DNA of 64,000 nucleotides from Thiobacillus sp. Lineage in GTDB: Bacteria; Pseudomonadota; Gammaproteobacteria; Burkholderiales; Thiobacillaceae. The stretch spans positions 1 through 64,000 of the forward strand of contig JANJXT010000061.1 in the NCBI GenBank assembly GCA_024708885.1. The letters run 5' to 3'. Position 1 is the first letter of the stretch. The number at the start of each line of letters is the position of its first letter. Positions 54,743 to 64,000 of the stretch are shown piece by piece. Made by a program: the position numbers and the translations under genes. The notes below the pieces were generated by a model. That model was not told the origin of the DNA. It saw only the letters and a program-made list of their open reading frames with translations, and did no database searches.

Positions 54743-55812
54743 CAGCGCGCATCAAGGTCATGGTGGTGGACGACTCGGCCGTCGTGCGGCAGGTCCTGTC
54801 GGAGGCCCTGGCGGGGGACGCCGGCATCGAGGTGATCGCGGTGGCCGCCGACCCCATCTTCGCGCAGGAGAAGATGAAGAAGCAGTGGCCGGACGTGCTG
54901 GTGCTGGACATTGAAATGCCCCGCATGGATGGCATCACCTTCCTGCGCAGGATCATGGCGGAGCGTCCGACGCCGGTGGTGATCTGCTCCTCGATTTCGC
55001 AGAAGGGCTCGGAAACCGCCATGCAGGCCCTGGCGGCCGGCGCGGTCGGCGTCGTGCCCAAGCCGGGCATCGGCAACCGGCGCGCAGCCATGGAAGATGC
55101 GGCATCCGATCTGATTCGCGCGGTGAGATCGGCGGCCCACGCCAATGTGCGCAACCTGAAGACCGCTGGCGCGGCACCCGTCGTCGCGGCGGCCAAGCTC
55201 GGTGCGGATGCCATCCTTCCTGCGGTGAGCCAGGCCATGGCGCAGACGACCGAGCGCATCGTCGCCATCGGCACCTCGACCGGCGGGACCCAGGCGCTGG
55301 AAATGGTGCTGACCGCCCTGCCGCGGGTGTCGCCCGGCATCGTCATCGTGCAGCACATGCCGGAAAAATTCACCGCCTCCTTCGCGGCACGCCTCGATTC
55401 CCTGTGCCAGATCGAGGTGCGCGAAGCCCGCAACGGCGACCGCGTGATGCCCGGGCGCGCCTTGATCGCGCCGGGCGGGCAGCACATGCTGCTCAAGCGC
55501 AACGGATCACAGTATCACGTCGAAGTGGTGGACGGTCCGGTGGTCAACCGCCACCGGCCGTCGGTCGACGTGCTGTTCCGCTCGGTGGCGAAATTCGCGG
55601 GCAGGAATGCCCTGGGCGTCATCATGACCGGCATGGGCGACGACGGTGCGCGCGGCCTCAAGGAAATGCACGATGCGGGTGCGAGCACGGTCGCGCAGGA
55701 CGAGGCCACGTGCGTGGTCTATGGCATGCCCAAGGAGGCGGTCAGGCTGGGCGGCGTCGATCGCAGTGCGCCGTTGCAGGCCATCCCGGCGGAGATCATG
55801 AAGTATGTGTGA
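54739..55812 (+). CDS. cheB: Chemotaxis methylesterase/deamidase CheB
   Basis: Phospho-activated removal of receptor methyl groups. The 357-residue protein has a receiver ([30 protein letters not shown]) and a C-terminal esterase with the Ser-His-Asp triad in [19 protein letters not shown] and [11 protein letters not shown]. The start overlaps cheD. Its presence with CheR and CheD means this pathway has full adaptation, unlike many Wsp-type systems that lack CheD. Confidence 0.95.
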   Translation: MTARIKVMVVDDSAVVRQVLSEALAGDAGIEVIAVAADPIFAQEKMKKQWPDVLVLDIEMPRMDGITFLRRIMAERPTPVVICSSISQKGSETAMQALAAGAVGVVPKPGIGNRRAAMEDAASDLIRAVRSAAHANVRNLKTAGAAPVVAAAKLGADAILPAVSQAMAQTTERIVAIGTSTGGTQALEMVLTALPRVSPGIVIVQHMPEKFTASFAARLDSLCQIEVREARNGDRVMPGRALIAPGGQHMLLKRNGSQYHVEVVDGPVVNRHRPSVDVLFRSVAKFAGRNALGVIMTGMGDDGARGLKEMHDAGASTVAQDEATCVVYGMPKEAVRLGGVDRSAPLQAIPAEIMKYV

Positions 55813-55835
55813 GCATCGAGCGAGGACGCATACCC

Positions 55836-58832
55836 ATGATTGAGCCGCAGACCACAGCAGCAGCGGTTCGGTTCTCGCCTTCCGGCGGCGGTCCGCGGCG
55901 TATCGCCTTTTTCGTCGCCGCGCTGGCGATTACCTCCGGCGTGCTGCCCGTGTTGATACCGGGGACGGTTGGCGACGCTCCGCATCACGGCGTATTCCAT
56001 CGACCGATGGATATCCTGGCCGTCGTGCTGGCCGGCATGATATGCGGGATCGCCTGGCAGGCGGCAAAGGCGCACGGCGCGGCCCTGTTCACCGCAATGT
56101 CGGCAGGGCTGCTCGCCGCAGCACTGCTGGACGCGGGGCATCTGCTGTCCTATCCGGGCATGCCCCCTTTCATTGCGCCGCCCGGGGAAGAGAGCGCCGC
56201 GTATTTCCGGCTTGCGGGACGGGTAACCGTGGCTGTCACGTTGCTCGCAGCCGTGCTCATGGGGTTCGTAGTCATCCGGCCGCGCGTGCGTCATGCGACG
56301 CTGGCGGCTGCGCTCATCTGGGTCGTGGCGGTCTACTGGGTGGCCGCGCATTCGCCGGAATGGTTTTCTGAGGGTTCCGCGTCATGGCAGGGCCGGATTG
56401 CGACCGGTGTGGGGGCTTTGGTCATCGCGCTGTACGTCGGGGCGGCTTTTTCCGTATATCCACGGTTGCGCACGGCGCGCGACGAAGCAGTACCGTTCCT
56501 GTTTGCCGCCATCGTCCTCCTGGCAGCGGGCGAACTGGATTTCACGCTTCATGGCTCCACGAACGAGGTCGCCGACCTTTTGGGACACGTCTGCAAGATC
56601 GTGGCGTACGGCTTTCTCTATCGTGTCGTCTTCCTCGTGGCCGTGCAGCGGCCGTATCGCGAACTGGCGGCGTCTCAGGGAACATTGCAGAAAAGCGAGA
56701 AGCGCTTCCGCATGCTTTTCGAGTCGGCCCCCGATGCGCTGTTCCTGCTCGATGCCAGCGGATGTATCGTGACGGCGAACGCGAGCGCCGTCACGATGCT
56801 GGGTTACCGTCACGCGGAACTGTTCGGCCAGCCGATGGACGGAATGTTCCGGGAACGTATCGACGGCAGCACCATGACACCGCATGGATGTCATGTCACA
56901 CGTCCCGCTCCCGATCTCGCCGTGATCAAAACGGAGTCGTTGGCCCGATGCAAGGACGGCGAGGAACTGCCGGTCTCGGTCAGCCTGTCGCGAATCGAAC
57001 TGGGGCAAACGTACGGAACCCTCGTCGCCATGCGCGACATCAGCGCCACCCGTGAGATGGAGAACTTGCTGCGGCGGCATTCGCAGGAATTTCAAGCGCT
57101 CGTTGACCATGCGCCGGATATCATCGTGCGCGTCGATCGGGCGCAACGCTTTCTTTATGCCAATCCCGCGCTGATGACAGCGCTCGGGGCAGAGTCGGAC
57201 GATTACTGGGGCAAGACCTGGGTCGAACTGGGGCTGTCGTCCGATGCGGCCGCACCCTGGATCCATGGCGTGGACGCGGTGTTTGCGTCGGGCGAGCCGG
57301 TCACCCTGGAGTGCGGCGTCGAATTGCCGCAAACGGGGCTGCATCACTTCCACGTGCGCATGGCCCCGGAAAGGGATTTGGAAAACCGTGTGGTCTCGGC
57401 GCTGGTGATCGCACGCGACATCTCGGAACGCAAGCGGCATGAAGAAACCTTGCTGCATCAGGCGCGCCACGACGGGCTCACCGGCCTGCCCAACCGCACG
57501 CTCATCCTTGACCGGCTCCAGCAGGCGATCGCACACGCCCGGCGCAGCGGGCGCGTGCTCGCCGTCGCCTATCTCGATCTGGACCATTTCAAGGACGTCA
57601 ACGATACCCTGGGGCATGGCACGGGCGACGCGCTGCTGTGCGAAGCGGCAGCGCGAATCGGCGTCGTGCTGCGCGAGGGCGACACCGTGGGACGGCAGGG
57701 GGGCGACGAATTCATCCTGCTTTTGCCGGACCTCATGCAGCTGGGAGACGCGGCGATCGTCGCCGAAAAGATCCTCGCCGCCCTGGCGCAGCCGTTCGTG
57801 ATGAATGGCCACGAAGTGTATGTCACGGCCAGCCTCGGCCTGTCGATCTGTCCCCTCGATGCCAGCGACGCGGAGGCCTTGCTGCGCAATGCCGATGTTG
57901 CCATGTATCGCGCCAAGGAAGAGGGGCGCAACACCTTCCGCTTCTATGTCCAGGAGATGGATGCGCAGATGCACGCGCGGATCGAGATCGAGCACGACCT
58001 GCGCCTGGCCCTCAAACGCGACGAACTGCTGCTGCACTATCAGCCGCGCGTCAGCCTGACGTCCGGGGCGGTGCTGGCGTTCGAGGCGCTGGTGCGCTGG
58101 AATCATCCGCGCCACGGCTTGATCGGGCCCGATCGCTTCATCGGTGTGGCCGAGGCCACCGGTCTCATCGCACAACTCGGTGACTGGGTGCTGGAAGAGG
58201 CGTGCCGGCGCACTCGGCAGTGGCAGACGCAGGGGCTGCCGGAGATCTGTGTCGCGGTGAACCTCTCCGCGCGACAGTTTCGCGACCCCGGTTTGGTGGA
58301 ACGGGTGCAACAGGTGCTCGCCGACACCGGACTCGACCCGCGGCATCTCGAACTGGAAATCACCGAAAGCACCGTGATGCAGGACAGCGAGGCCGCCGCC
58401 GATACGCTGCGCGCGCTCAAGGCACTGGGCATCACGCTGTCCGTGGACGATTTCGGCACGGGCTACTCCTCGCTGTCCTATCTCAAGCTGTTTCCGATCG
58501 ATGCGCTCAAGATCGACCGCTCCTTCGTGCGCGACATCATGACCGACCCGAGCGATGCCGCCATCGTCCGCGCCATCGTCAACCTGTCCCACAGCCTGGG
58601 CCTGGTCGTGGTTGCGGAGGGAGTCGAAGATGCCGCGCAGGCCGCCTTCCTGCGTGATGCAGGCTGCGACGAATTGCAGGGCTACTGGTTCAGTCGTCCG
58701 CTCTGCGAAACATCTGCCGAAGACATGCTGCGCAGCGCATGCCGTCTCGATACGGATGCGCTCGGAGGCGAACGGCCAGCGCAGCCCGTAAGCGCCGGCG
58801 ACGGCACGGCCGATGGTGGAGCGCATTCTTGA
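55836..58832 (+). CDS. MASE3-PAS-GGDEF-EAL c-di-GMP turnover protein
   Basis: A 998-residue membrane protein that could both make and break c-di-GMP. A MASE3-type N terminus with about eight helices (1-280; it includes LDAGHLLSYPGMPPFIAPPGEESAAYFRLAGR) is followed by two PAS domains (about 290-410 and 415-535). GGDEF has an intact GGDEF motif and an RxxD I-site five residues upstream (REGD). EAL has EALVRW, EITESTVM, DDFGTGYSSLSYL and the KIDRSF lysine, so both domains look active. ATG 55836 has GAGG upstream. It lies 23 bases after cheB, within the signalling block. Confidence 0.92.
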   Translation: MIEPQTTAAAVRFSPSGGGPRRIAFFVAALAITSGVLPVLIPGTVGDAPHHGVFHRPMDILAVVLAGMICGIAWQAAKAHGAALFTAMSAGLLAAALLDAGHLLSYPGMPPFIAPPGEESAAYFRLAGRVTVAVTLLAAVLMGFVVIRPRVRHATLAAALIWVVAVYWVAAHSPEWFSEGSASWQGRIATGVGALVIALYVGAAFSVYPRLRTARDEAVPFLFAAIVLLAAGELDFTLHGSTNEVADLLGHVCKIVAYGFLYRVVFLVAVQRPYRELAASQGTLQKSEKRFRMLFESAPDALFLLDASGCIVTANASAVTMLGYRHAELFGQPMDGMFRERIDGSTMTPHGCHVTRPAPDLAVIKTESLARCKDGEELPVSVSLSRIELGQTYGTLVAMRDISATREMENLLRRHSQEFQALVDHAPDIIVRVDRAQRFLYANPALMTALGAESDDYWGKTWVELGLSSDAAAPWIHGVDAVFASGEPVTLECGVELPQTGLHHFHVRMAPERDLENRVVSALVIARDISERKRHEETLLHQARHDGLTGLPNRTLILDRLQQAIAHARRSGRVLAVAYLDLDHFKDVNDTLGHGTGDALLCEAAARIGVVLREGDTVGRQGGDEFILLLPDLMQLGDAAIVAEKILAALAQPFVMNGHEVYVTASLGLSICPLDASDAEALLRNADVAMYRAKEEGRNTFRFYVQEMDAQMHARIEIEHDLRLALKRDELLLHYQPRVSLTSGAVLAFEALVRWNHPRHGLIGPDRFIGVAEATGLIAQLGDWVLEEACRRTRQWQTQGLPEICVAVNLSARQFRDPGLVERVQQVLADTGLDPRHLELEITESTVMQDSEAAADTLRALKALGITLSVDDFGTGYSSLSYLKLFPIDALKIDRSFVRDIMTDPSDAAIVRAIVNLSHSLGLVVVAEGVEDAAQAAFLRDAGCDELQGYWFSRPLCETSAEDMLRSACRLDTDALGGERPAQPVSAGDGTADGGAHS

Positions 58833-61810
58833 AGCGCGTATTCAAAAGCCTGCGCGCACGCATGGTCGCGCTGATCGTGGCGGCCATGCTGCCGATACTG
58901 GTGATCACGTGGTACGGCGGCCTGAAGATTTATCGCCATGCCATCGGAGACGTCTACTGGGAAGCGAAATCGCTGGTTCAGGAAATTTCACTCGAGCAGG
59001 ACAAGCACATCAATGCCGCGCAGTACGCGTTGATGGCTTTGGCGGCCAACCCGATGGTCGTCGAGCGCAGGCCCGGATTCTGTTCGATATTCGATGACGT
59101 ACTCGTGCAGCAGGAAATGTTCGCCAATGTGGGCATGACCGATCTCGACGGGAACAGCCTCTGCCGCAGCATCCGCATGACGCGCGACAACAGCTTCAAG
59201 GATCAGCTCTGGTTCCAGCGGATCCGTGATGGACATGAAGAGATCGTGGTGGGTGATTACCATTCCGGTGTGCTGGTCGATGAACCCGTGGTGATCGTGG
59301 CCAAGCCGATCAAGGGGCGCCAGGGCGAGCATCTCGCCTATCTTTTCGTGTCGGTCGATCTGTCCTGGTTCAACCGCAGCAACCTTGGGTCCAGGCTGCC
59401 GGAGGGCACCGAGCTGTTTTTTCATGACCATGACGGCGTCATTCTTCACAGTGATCCGCAGCCCGAAGTCTGGCGCGACCGGCCCATTGCCGCGGCAATC
59501 CAGCGCGTCGGCGAGGCGGATCGGGAGACCGGCGTGGTGGAGGCCTACGGGGGAGATGGCACATTGCGCCTGTTTTCCTTCGCCAGGCTGCGAAGCAGTC
59601 TGGCCAGTGAAAATGCCTTCGTCGCGGTTGGCATTCCGGCCAGCAACGCCTTGGTGCCGGTGCGCCGCGCCGGTGGGCTGATGCTCCTCGCCATCGTCGG
59701 TGTGTTCGGCGGCATGCTCGTGTTTGCCTGGCTGGGGGCCCGGCGCCTGGTCATCGCGCCGGTGCGCCGCATGGTTCGCCATGCGAACGCGTACGCGGCG
59801 GGGGACCTGACGCAACGCAGCGGCGTTGCGGAAGGCACCGAATTGAGCGAGCTTGCGCACGCGCTGGACGAGATGGCGGCGAAGATGGCGGAACGCGACC
59901 GCGTCCTGGCGCAGCACCTGCAGGCGTTCAACGAACACGCCATCGTCAGTGCCGCGGACACCGCCGGCCGCATCGTCTATGCCAACGACAAGTTCTGCGA
60001 GATCAGCCAGTACAGCCGCGAAGAAATCATCGGCAAAACGCATGCGCTGATCAATTCGGGCTTTCATCCGCCCGAATTCTTTGTCGACTTGTGGAACACG
60101 ATTTCACGCGGCGGCATCTGGCACGGCAACATCCGCAATCGCCGCAAGGACGGCAGCCATTACTGGGTCGCATCGACCATCGTGCCCTTCTTCGACCGCG
60201 ATGGCCGGCTGGAACGGTATTTCTCGATCCGCACCGACATCACGCGCGCCCTGGAAATCGACGCAGCCCTGCAGAAAAGCGAGGCGCATTTCCGCCTGCT
60301 TGCGAAAAACGCCCTTGACGTGATCTCGCTGCACGATCCGGACGGTCGCTTCGTCTATGTCAGCCCCTCGCTGGAGCGCGTGCTGGGCCATGAACCTTCC
60401 GCCATGATCGGGCTCGAATGGGATGCCATGGTGCATCCGGACGACATGGGGCGGGTGCGCGAAACGCTGCGCGCGCCGGTTTCGCGAGGAGAGCCGGGCG
60501 AGTGCGCGTACGTCCGGCTGCGCCACCGGAACGGCGACTATATCTGGGCGGACATATCGGCGGCGCCGACCCGGGACGAAGCCGGGCACATCCTCAACAT
60601 CCAGGCGTCGGCACGTGACGTCACGACGCGCAAGCGGATGGAGGATGAATTGCGCCTGCACGACCGGGCGCTTGCCGACAGCGGCACCGGCATCGTGATC
60701 TTCCGCTGCGGCGACCTCGCTATCGAGTACGCGAACACCGCGTTTCTGGAAATCGCCGAACTTGCGGAGGCCGGCATCACAGGCCAGGTCTGGCCGGTGC
60801 TGGCGCAAGCCGTGAAAAGCGCCGGTGGATGGCGTTTCCTGCATGACGCCATAACGCTGGGTGCCGAGCGGCATGCCGTGGTCGAGGGCAGGTCGCAGCG
60901 GGGCCGCACGGTGTGGTGCGACATTTTCATTTCACCGGTGCACAGCGAGGTGGGCGAAGTCACGCACTTTGTGGCTGCGATCAACGATGTGACCGACCAG
61001 ATCAGCATGGAGGATGAACTGGTGCGGGCCAAGGAAACCGCCGAACAGGCCAGCCAGGCAAAATCGAAGTTTCTGTCCCATGTCAGCCACGAACTGCGCA
61101 CGCCGCTCAATACCATCGTCGGTTTCGCCCAACTGCTGGAATCCGATCCGCAGGCGCCGCTCAACGACGAGCAGCAGGACAACATCAAGCGCATCCTGGC
61201 TGCCGGCTGGCTGCTGCGCGAACTGATCGATGACGTGCTGGATCTTTCCCGCATCGAAACCGGTCGACTCGAGCTGAAACCGGAGCAGGCCGACGTATCC
61301 GACCTGATTCGCGAGTGCCTGGAACAGATCGCTCCGCATGCCGCCGCCCAGGGGCTGGAACTGGTCAATCTGAGCGCCGAATGTGTGCGGCAAACCGTGG
61401 CGGTCGACGTGAATCGCTTCCGGCAGGTGTTGCTCAACCTGCTGAGCAATGCGGTGAAGTACAACCGGGAAGGCGGCCGCGTGACGGTGTCCTGCCACCT
61501 GCTGGAAAACGGTCGGCTGCGCATCGCGGTCACCGATAGTGGAATCGGTATATCTCAGGCGCGGCGCAATGAACTGTTTCAGTACTTCAGCCGGCTCGGG
61601 GCGGAAGAGTCCAGCATTCCCGGCATTGGCGTAGGGCTGGCGCTGTGCAGGCATCTGGTCGACCTGATGGGCGGCGTCATCACTGTCGACAGTGTGGAAG
61701 GCGAGGGCAGCAGTTTCACGATCGAACTGCCGGCGGCGCGCCGCGAGGCCGAAACGACCCGTTTGCGCGATGTGTCGGACGCGGGTGTGCCAGGCGGCAT
61801 GAACCAGTGA
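58829..61810 (+). CDS. Cache/HAMP/PAS histidine kinase
   Basis: Sensor kinase of 993 residues. A helix at about 11-32 is followed by a dCache-like extracytoplasmic domain (about 35-275, with SFKDQLWFQRIRDGHEEIVVGDYHSG), a second helix (about 280-305) and HAMP. PAS domains follow at about 375, 495 and 620. HisKA has FLSHVSHELRTPLNTIVGFAQLL (H754), and HATPase ends VTDSGIGISQARRNELFQYFSRLG...GIGVGLALCRHLVDLMGG. No receiver or Hpt is attached, so its partner should be the receiver of the downstream REC-PP2C protein. The TTG start at 58829 overlaps the previous stop (TTGA) and has GGAG upstream. Confidence 0.88.
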   Translation: MKRVFKSLRARMVALIVAAMLPILVITWYGGLKIYRHAIGDVYWEAKSLVQEISLEQDKHINAAQYALMALAANPMVVERRPGFCSIFDDVLVQQEMFANVGMTDLDGNSLCRSIRMTRDNSFKDQLWFQRIRDGHEEIVVGDYHSGVLVDEPVVIVAKPIKGRQGEHLAYLFVSVDLSWFNRSNLGSRLPEGTELFFHDHDGVILHSDPQPEVWRDRPIAAAIQRVGEADRETGVVEAYGGDGTLRLFSFARLRSSLASENAFVAVGIPASNALVPVRRAGGLMLLAIVGVFGGMLVFAWLGARRLVIAPVRRMVRHANAYAAGDLTQRSGVAEGTELSELAHALDEMAAKMAERDRVLAQHLQAFNEHAIVSAADTAGRIVYANDKFCEISQYSREEIIGKTHALINSGFHPPEFFVDLWNTISRGGIWHGNIRNRRKDGSHYWVASTIVPFFDRDGRLERYFSIRTDITRALEIDAALQKSEAHFRLLAKNALDVISLHDPDGRFVYVSPSLERVLGHEPSAMIGLEWDAMVHPDDMGRVRETLRAPVSRGEPGECAYVRLRHRNGDYIWADISAAPTRDEAGHILNIQASARDVTTRKRMEDELRLHDRALADSGTGIVIFRCGDLAIEYANTAFLEIAELAEAGITGQVWPVLAQAVKSAGGWRFLHDAITLGAERHAVVEGRSQRGRTVWCDIFISPVHSEVGEVTHFVAAINDVTDQISMEDELVRAKETAEQASQAKSKFLSHVSHELRTPLNTIVGFAQLLESDPQAPLNDEQQDNIKRILAAGWLLRELIDDVLDLSRIETGRLELKPEQADVSDLIRECLEQIAPHAAAQGLELVNLSAECVRQTVAVDVNRFRQVLLNLLSNAVKYNREGGRVTVSCHLLENGRLRIAVTDSGIGISQARRNELFQYFSRLGAEESSIPGIGVGLALCRHLVDLMGGVITVDSVEGEGSSFTIELPAARREAETTRLRDVSDAGVPGGMNQ

Positions 61811-61888
61811 ACCGCAGATCGGGACTCGGTCCGGCATGTCGGCTCAGCGCGTTCAGGCTTTTTGCAGTGTATTGAGAATGGAGAGAAG

Positions 61889-62194
61889 ATGAACATAGAT
61901 ACCCACAAGGACGGCAGCACGGCACGTCTCGTACTCAACGGGCGTTTCGATTTCAACAGCCATGCCGTATTCAACGAAACGACCGACGCGCTGCTGAGGC
62001 AGCCGGGTGTCAGTGAACTCGAGCTGGATTTCGACCAGGTGAAATATGTCGACAGCTCGGCCATGGGCATGCTGCTGCTGCTCAAGGAGCGCGCGAAAAG
62101 CGCGGCAAAGTCCATCACCCTGCTCAATTGCAAGGGCGCCGTGGCACAGGTGTTCGAGCTTTCGAATTTCAGCCGCCTGTTTACCATCAAGTGA
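61889..62194 (+). CDS. STAS-domain anti-sigma-factor antagonist, HsbA-like
   Basis: A 101-residue STAS protein: ARLVLNGRFDFNSHAVFNETTDALL, and the phosphorylatable loop YVDSSAMGMLLLLKERAKS with the candidate Ser. GGAGAG 5 bases upstream fixes ATG 61889. It overlaps the start of a REC-PP2C-HATPase gene, which should set its phosphorylation state. In Pseudomonas aeruginosa the equivalent HsbA binds either FlgM or the diguanylate cyclase HsbD; here a GGDEF-EAL gene lies two genes upstream. The parallel is inference. Confidence 0.87.
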   Translation: MNIDTHKDGSTARLVLNGRFDFNSHAVFNETTDALLRQPGVSELELDFDQVKYVDSSAMGMLLLLKERAKSAAKSITLLNCKGAVAQVFELSNFSRLFTIK

Positions 62195-64000
62195 TGCGAG
62201 ACGTCGATCCCATGAGCGCATCGGGCATGACGGTTTTGGTGGTGGACGACACCGCCAACAACGTTGCGATCGCAAGCCAGGTGGTGAAGAGACTGGGGCA
62301 TCGTCCGATCGTGGCGCGCTCGGGCGAGGAAGCGCTCGAGGTTTTTCTTGCCGAAGCGCCGGACATGATCCTGATGGACGTGATGATGCCGGGCATCGGC
62401 GGTCTGGAGGCAACACGGCGCATTCGGGAGGCGGCGGGCGCGCGCTGGCTGCCGATCCTGATGGTCACCGCGCTGACGCGCGAGGACGAAGTGCTCGAAG
62501 GGCTGCGCGCGGGGGCGGACGACTATCTGACCAAACCCCTGTCCCTGCCCGTGTTTCAGGCCAAGATCCAGGTGTTCCAGCGGATCGTCGCCTTGCAGCA
62601 GACGCTTGCGCGGCAGGCGAGCGAGCTTTCCACCTACTACCGGCAGGCGGAAGAGGAGCGGCGTCTGGGCGCGCAGTTGATGGAGTACATGGTCAACCGC
62701 GACGGGCTCGGCGATCCCGCCCTGCGCCATCGCATCGTGCCCGCGTGGCATTTCAGCGGCGACCTGATCGCGGCGGCGCGCACCCCCGGCAAATGCCACC
62801 ATCTCATGCTGAGCGACGGCATGGGACATGGTTTGCCGGCGGCGATGGCCACGCTGCCGCAGTTCGATACCTTCTATGCCATGACCGAACTGGGCTACGG
62901 CATCGGGCGCATCGCCGAGGTCATGAACAGCCGCATGCACGCCATGATGCCTCGGGGGCGCTTTGCCGCGCTGACCCTGGTGTCCATCAATCCGGTCATG
63001 GGCACGATCGATGTCTGGAACGGCGGAAATCCGGCGCCTTGCCTGGTCGACGCCAGCGGGAAAATCGTCAAGAGCTGGAAATCCCGGCATGTACCGCTTG
63101 GGCTGCTGCCACCGGAGGAATTTTCCCGGGAACTCGAGACGTGTGCCTACGAAAAGGATTGCCAGTTGTTTCTGTGGTCGGATGGTCTGACCGAGGCGGA
63201 GAACGCCGAAGGCGAGCAGTTCGGGATCGAGCGCGCGCAGGCCAGGCTGGCAGCGGCCGACCCCTTGCAGCGTTTCGACGCGCTGCTGGATGCGCTGGAC
63301 AGCCACTGCGCGAGCAAGAAACCTGTCGACGATATCGCCGTGCTCATGGTGACGCTCGGGGCACCGGGGGCGTCGGTGCCGGGCCTTGCACAGGCGCTTG
63401 ACCCGGAATCCGGCAGCCAGGGCCTGCGCATGTCCTACCATTTCGAAGCGCCCGAGCTGAAGACCCTGGATGTGGTGCCGACCCTGTTCGGCGTGATCGA
63501 ACACATCGCAGCCATCCGGGAACAGGCTGGCCAGGTTTTTCTCATTCTGTCCGAGCTGGTTACCAATGCGCTGGACCACGGCCTGCTGGGGCTGGATTCC
63601 TCGCTCAAGACCAGCAGCGACGGATTCGCAACCTATGCCGCGCGCCGCCAGAACGCCCTCCGGGAGCTCCGCGCTGGCTTCATCGACATCGATCTCGAAA
63701 TCGTGCGGCGCGACGCGCGCAGGATGCTGAAAATTTCCGTATGCGACAGCGGCCCGGGATTCGCCCCGGCGATCTTGTCCCGCGCGCCAGAGGCCGGCCT
63801 GCATGGACGGGGCCTCGACCTGGTGCGGCGCCTGAGTCGGGACGTCGAATTCCTCGGCGCCGGCAACGCGGTTGTCGCGTATTGCGAACTCGGGGTTCCG
63901 GCCCATGCGCCCGGCAGCAGCAAGGCAATTCACTTGCAGGATAGGCCGGAGGACCCGGTCACGAGCCATGGCGGCGATTCGGGAATCCGGCGGTCAGGCA
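62194..64000 (+). CDS. REC-PP2C-HATPase response regulator, HsbR/RsbU-like (runs off the right edge)
   Basis: At least 602 codons, open to the window end and so missing from the ORF track. The receiver has VLVVDDTANNV (D18, D19), the acceptor in MILMDVMMPG (D62) and a lysine in DDYLTKPLS. A SpoIIE-type PP2C phosphatase follows, with metal aspartates in LSDGMGHGLPAAMA (about 206), LFLWSDGLTEAEN (about 327) and PVDDIAVL (about 379). A GHKL ATPase domain closes it, with the N-box LILSELVTNALDHG (about 453) and SVCDSGPGFA, so one protein could both phosphorylate and dephosphorylate the upstream STAS partner. The start overlaps that gene's stop (TGATG). Confidence 0.88.
   Translation, partial: MRDVDPMSASGMTVLVVDDTANNVAIASQVVKRLGHRPIVARSGEEALEVFLAEAPDMILMDVMMPGIGGLEATRRIREAAGARWLPILMVTALTREDEVLEGLRAGADDYLTKPLSLPVFQAKIQVFQRIVALQQTLARQASELSTYYRQAEEERRLGAQLMEYMVNRDGLGDPALRHRIVPAWHFSGDLIAAARTPGKCHHLMLSDGMGHGLPAAMATLPQFDTFYAMTELGYGIGRIAEVMNSRMHAMMPRGRFAALTLVSINPVMGTIDVWNGGNPAPCLVDASGKIVKSWKSRHVPLGLLPPEEFSRELETCAYEKDCQLFLWSDGLTEAENAEGEQFGIERAQARLAAADPLQRFDALLDALDSHCASKKPVDDIAVLMVTLGAPGASVPGLAQALDPESGSQGLRMSYHFEAPELKTLDVVPTLFGVIEHIAAIREQAGQVFLILSELVTNALDHGLLGLDSSLKTSSDGFATYAARRQNALRELRAGFIDIDLEIVRRDARRMLKISVCDSGPGFAPAILSRAPEAGLHGRGLDLVRRLSRDVEFLGAGNAVVAYCELGVPAHAPGSSKAIHLQDRPEDPVTSHGGDSGIRRSG

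Noticed and set aside
56382-58826. 814-aa minus-strand ORF opposite the MASE3-GGDEF-EAL gene
   Set aside because: Antisense shadow; all motifs are on the plus strand.
61579-63969. 796-aa minus-strand ORF at the right edge
   Set aside because: Shadow of the REC-PP2C-HATPase gene, which the track omits because it runs off the window.

Overview
The window is 64 kb of GC-rich, densely coding bacterial chromosome. Gene content and order point to a flagellated betaproteobacterium, most likely Rhodocyclales or a close relative. The main clues are the xseA-exbB-exbD-lpxK-ycaR-kdsB-adk run, the succinylase lysine genes dapC/dapD/dapE with prmB, and the pairing of a PPi-type phosphofructokinase with a proton-pumping pyrophosphatase. 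The taxonomic call is inference. I found no tRNA, rRNA or CRISPR array by reading.

Left part (1-18.8 kb): the N-terminal end of a flagellin gene, a GGEEF diguanylate cyclase, a small membrane protein coupled to an M48 lipoprotein peptidase, then dapD and dapC separated by GC-rich repeats. A plus-strand block follows: DMT exporter, VOC protein, TauE-type permease, hybrid histidine kinase and a DsrE-like protein. A CmpX-like channel protein and a compact four-subunit group 3b-type [NiFe] hydrogenase with its own maturation protease come next (11.5-16.0 kb). prmB, dapE and an ArsC-like gene close the section on the minus strand.

Middle part (18.8-40.3 kb): housekeeping genes. These are an Atm1-type ABC exporter, a UMF1-type MFS permease, miaA, xseA, exbBD, lpxK, ycaR, kdsB, adk, pfp, hppA, lolA, rarA, a patatin lipoprotein, an S4 protein and mutS. 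A membrane GGDEF gene is inserted between lpxK and ycaR. Pfp and the K+-independent H+-PPase together suggest PPi is used as an energy carrier.

Accessory patch (40.3-42.4 kb): a decayed integrase, a ribbon-helix-helix antitoxin, and a ParE toxin gene split by a 180-bp palindromic element flanked by a 5-bp target duplication. The same element, with its own 5-bp duplication, lies upstream of the hydrogenase operon. An orphan antitoxin-like gene and a short truncated ORF follow.

Right part (42.4-64 kb): a single-strand signalling block. It starts with a NarX-like multi-PAS kinase and a NarL-type regulator, then a complete chemosensory set (receiver, MCP-like protein, CheY, STAS, CheA, MCP, CheW, CheR, CheD, CheB), then a MASE3-GGDEF-EAL protein, a Cache/PAS histidine kinase, a STAS protein and a REC-PP2C-HATPase protein. 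The last two resemble the HsbA/HsbR partner-switching pair of Pseudomonas aeruginosa. The layout suggests that chemosensory phosphorelay, c-di-GMP turnover and a partner switch are wired together.
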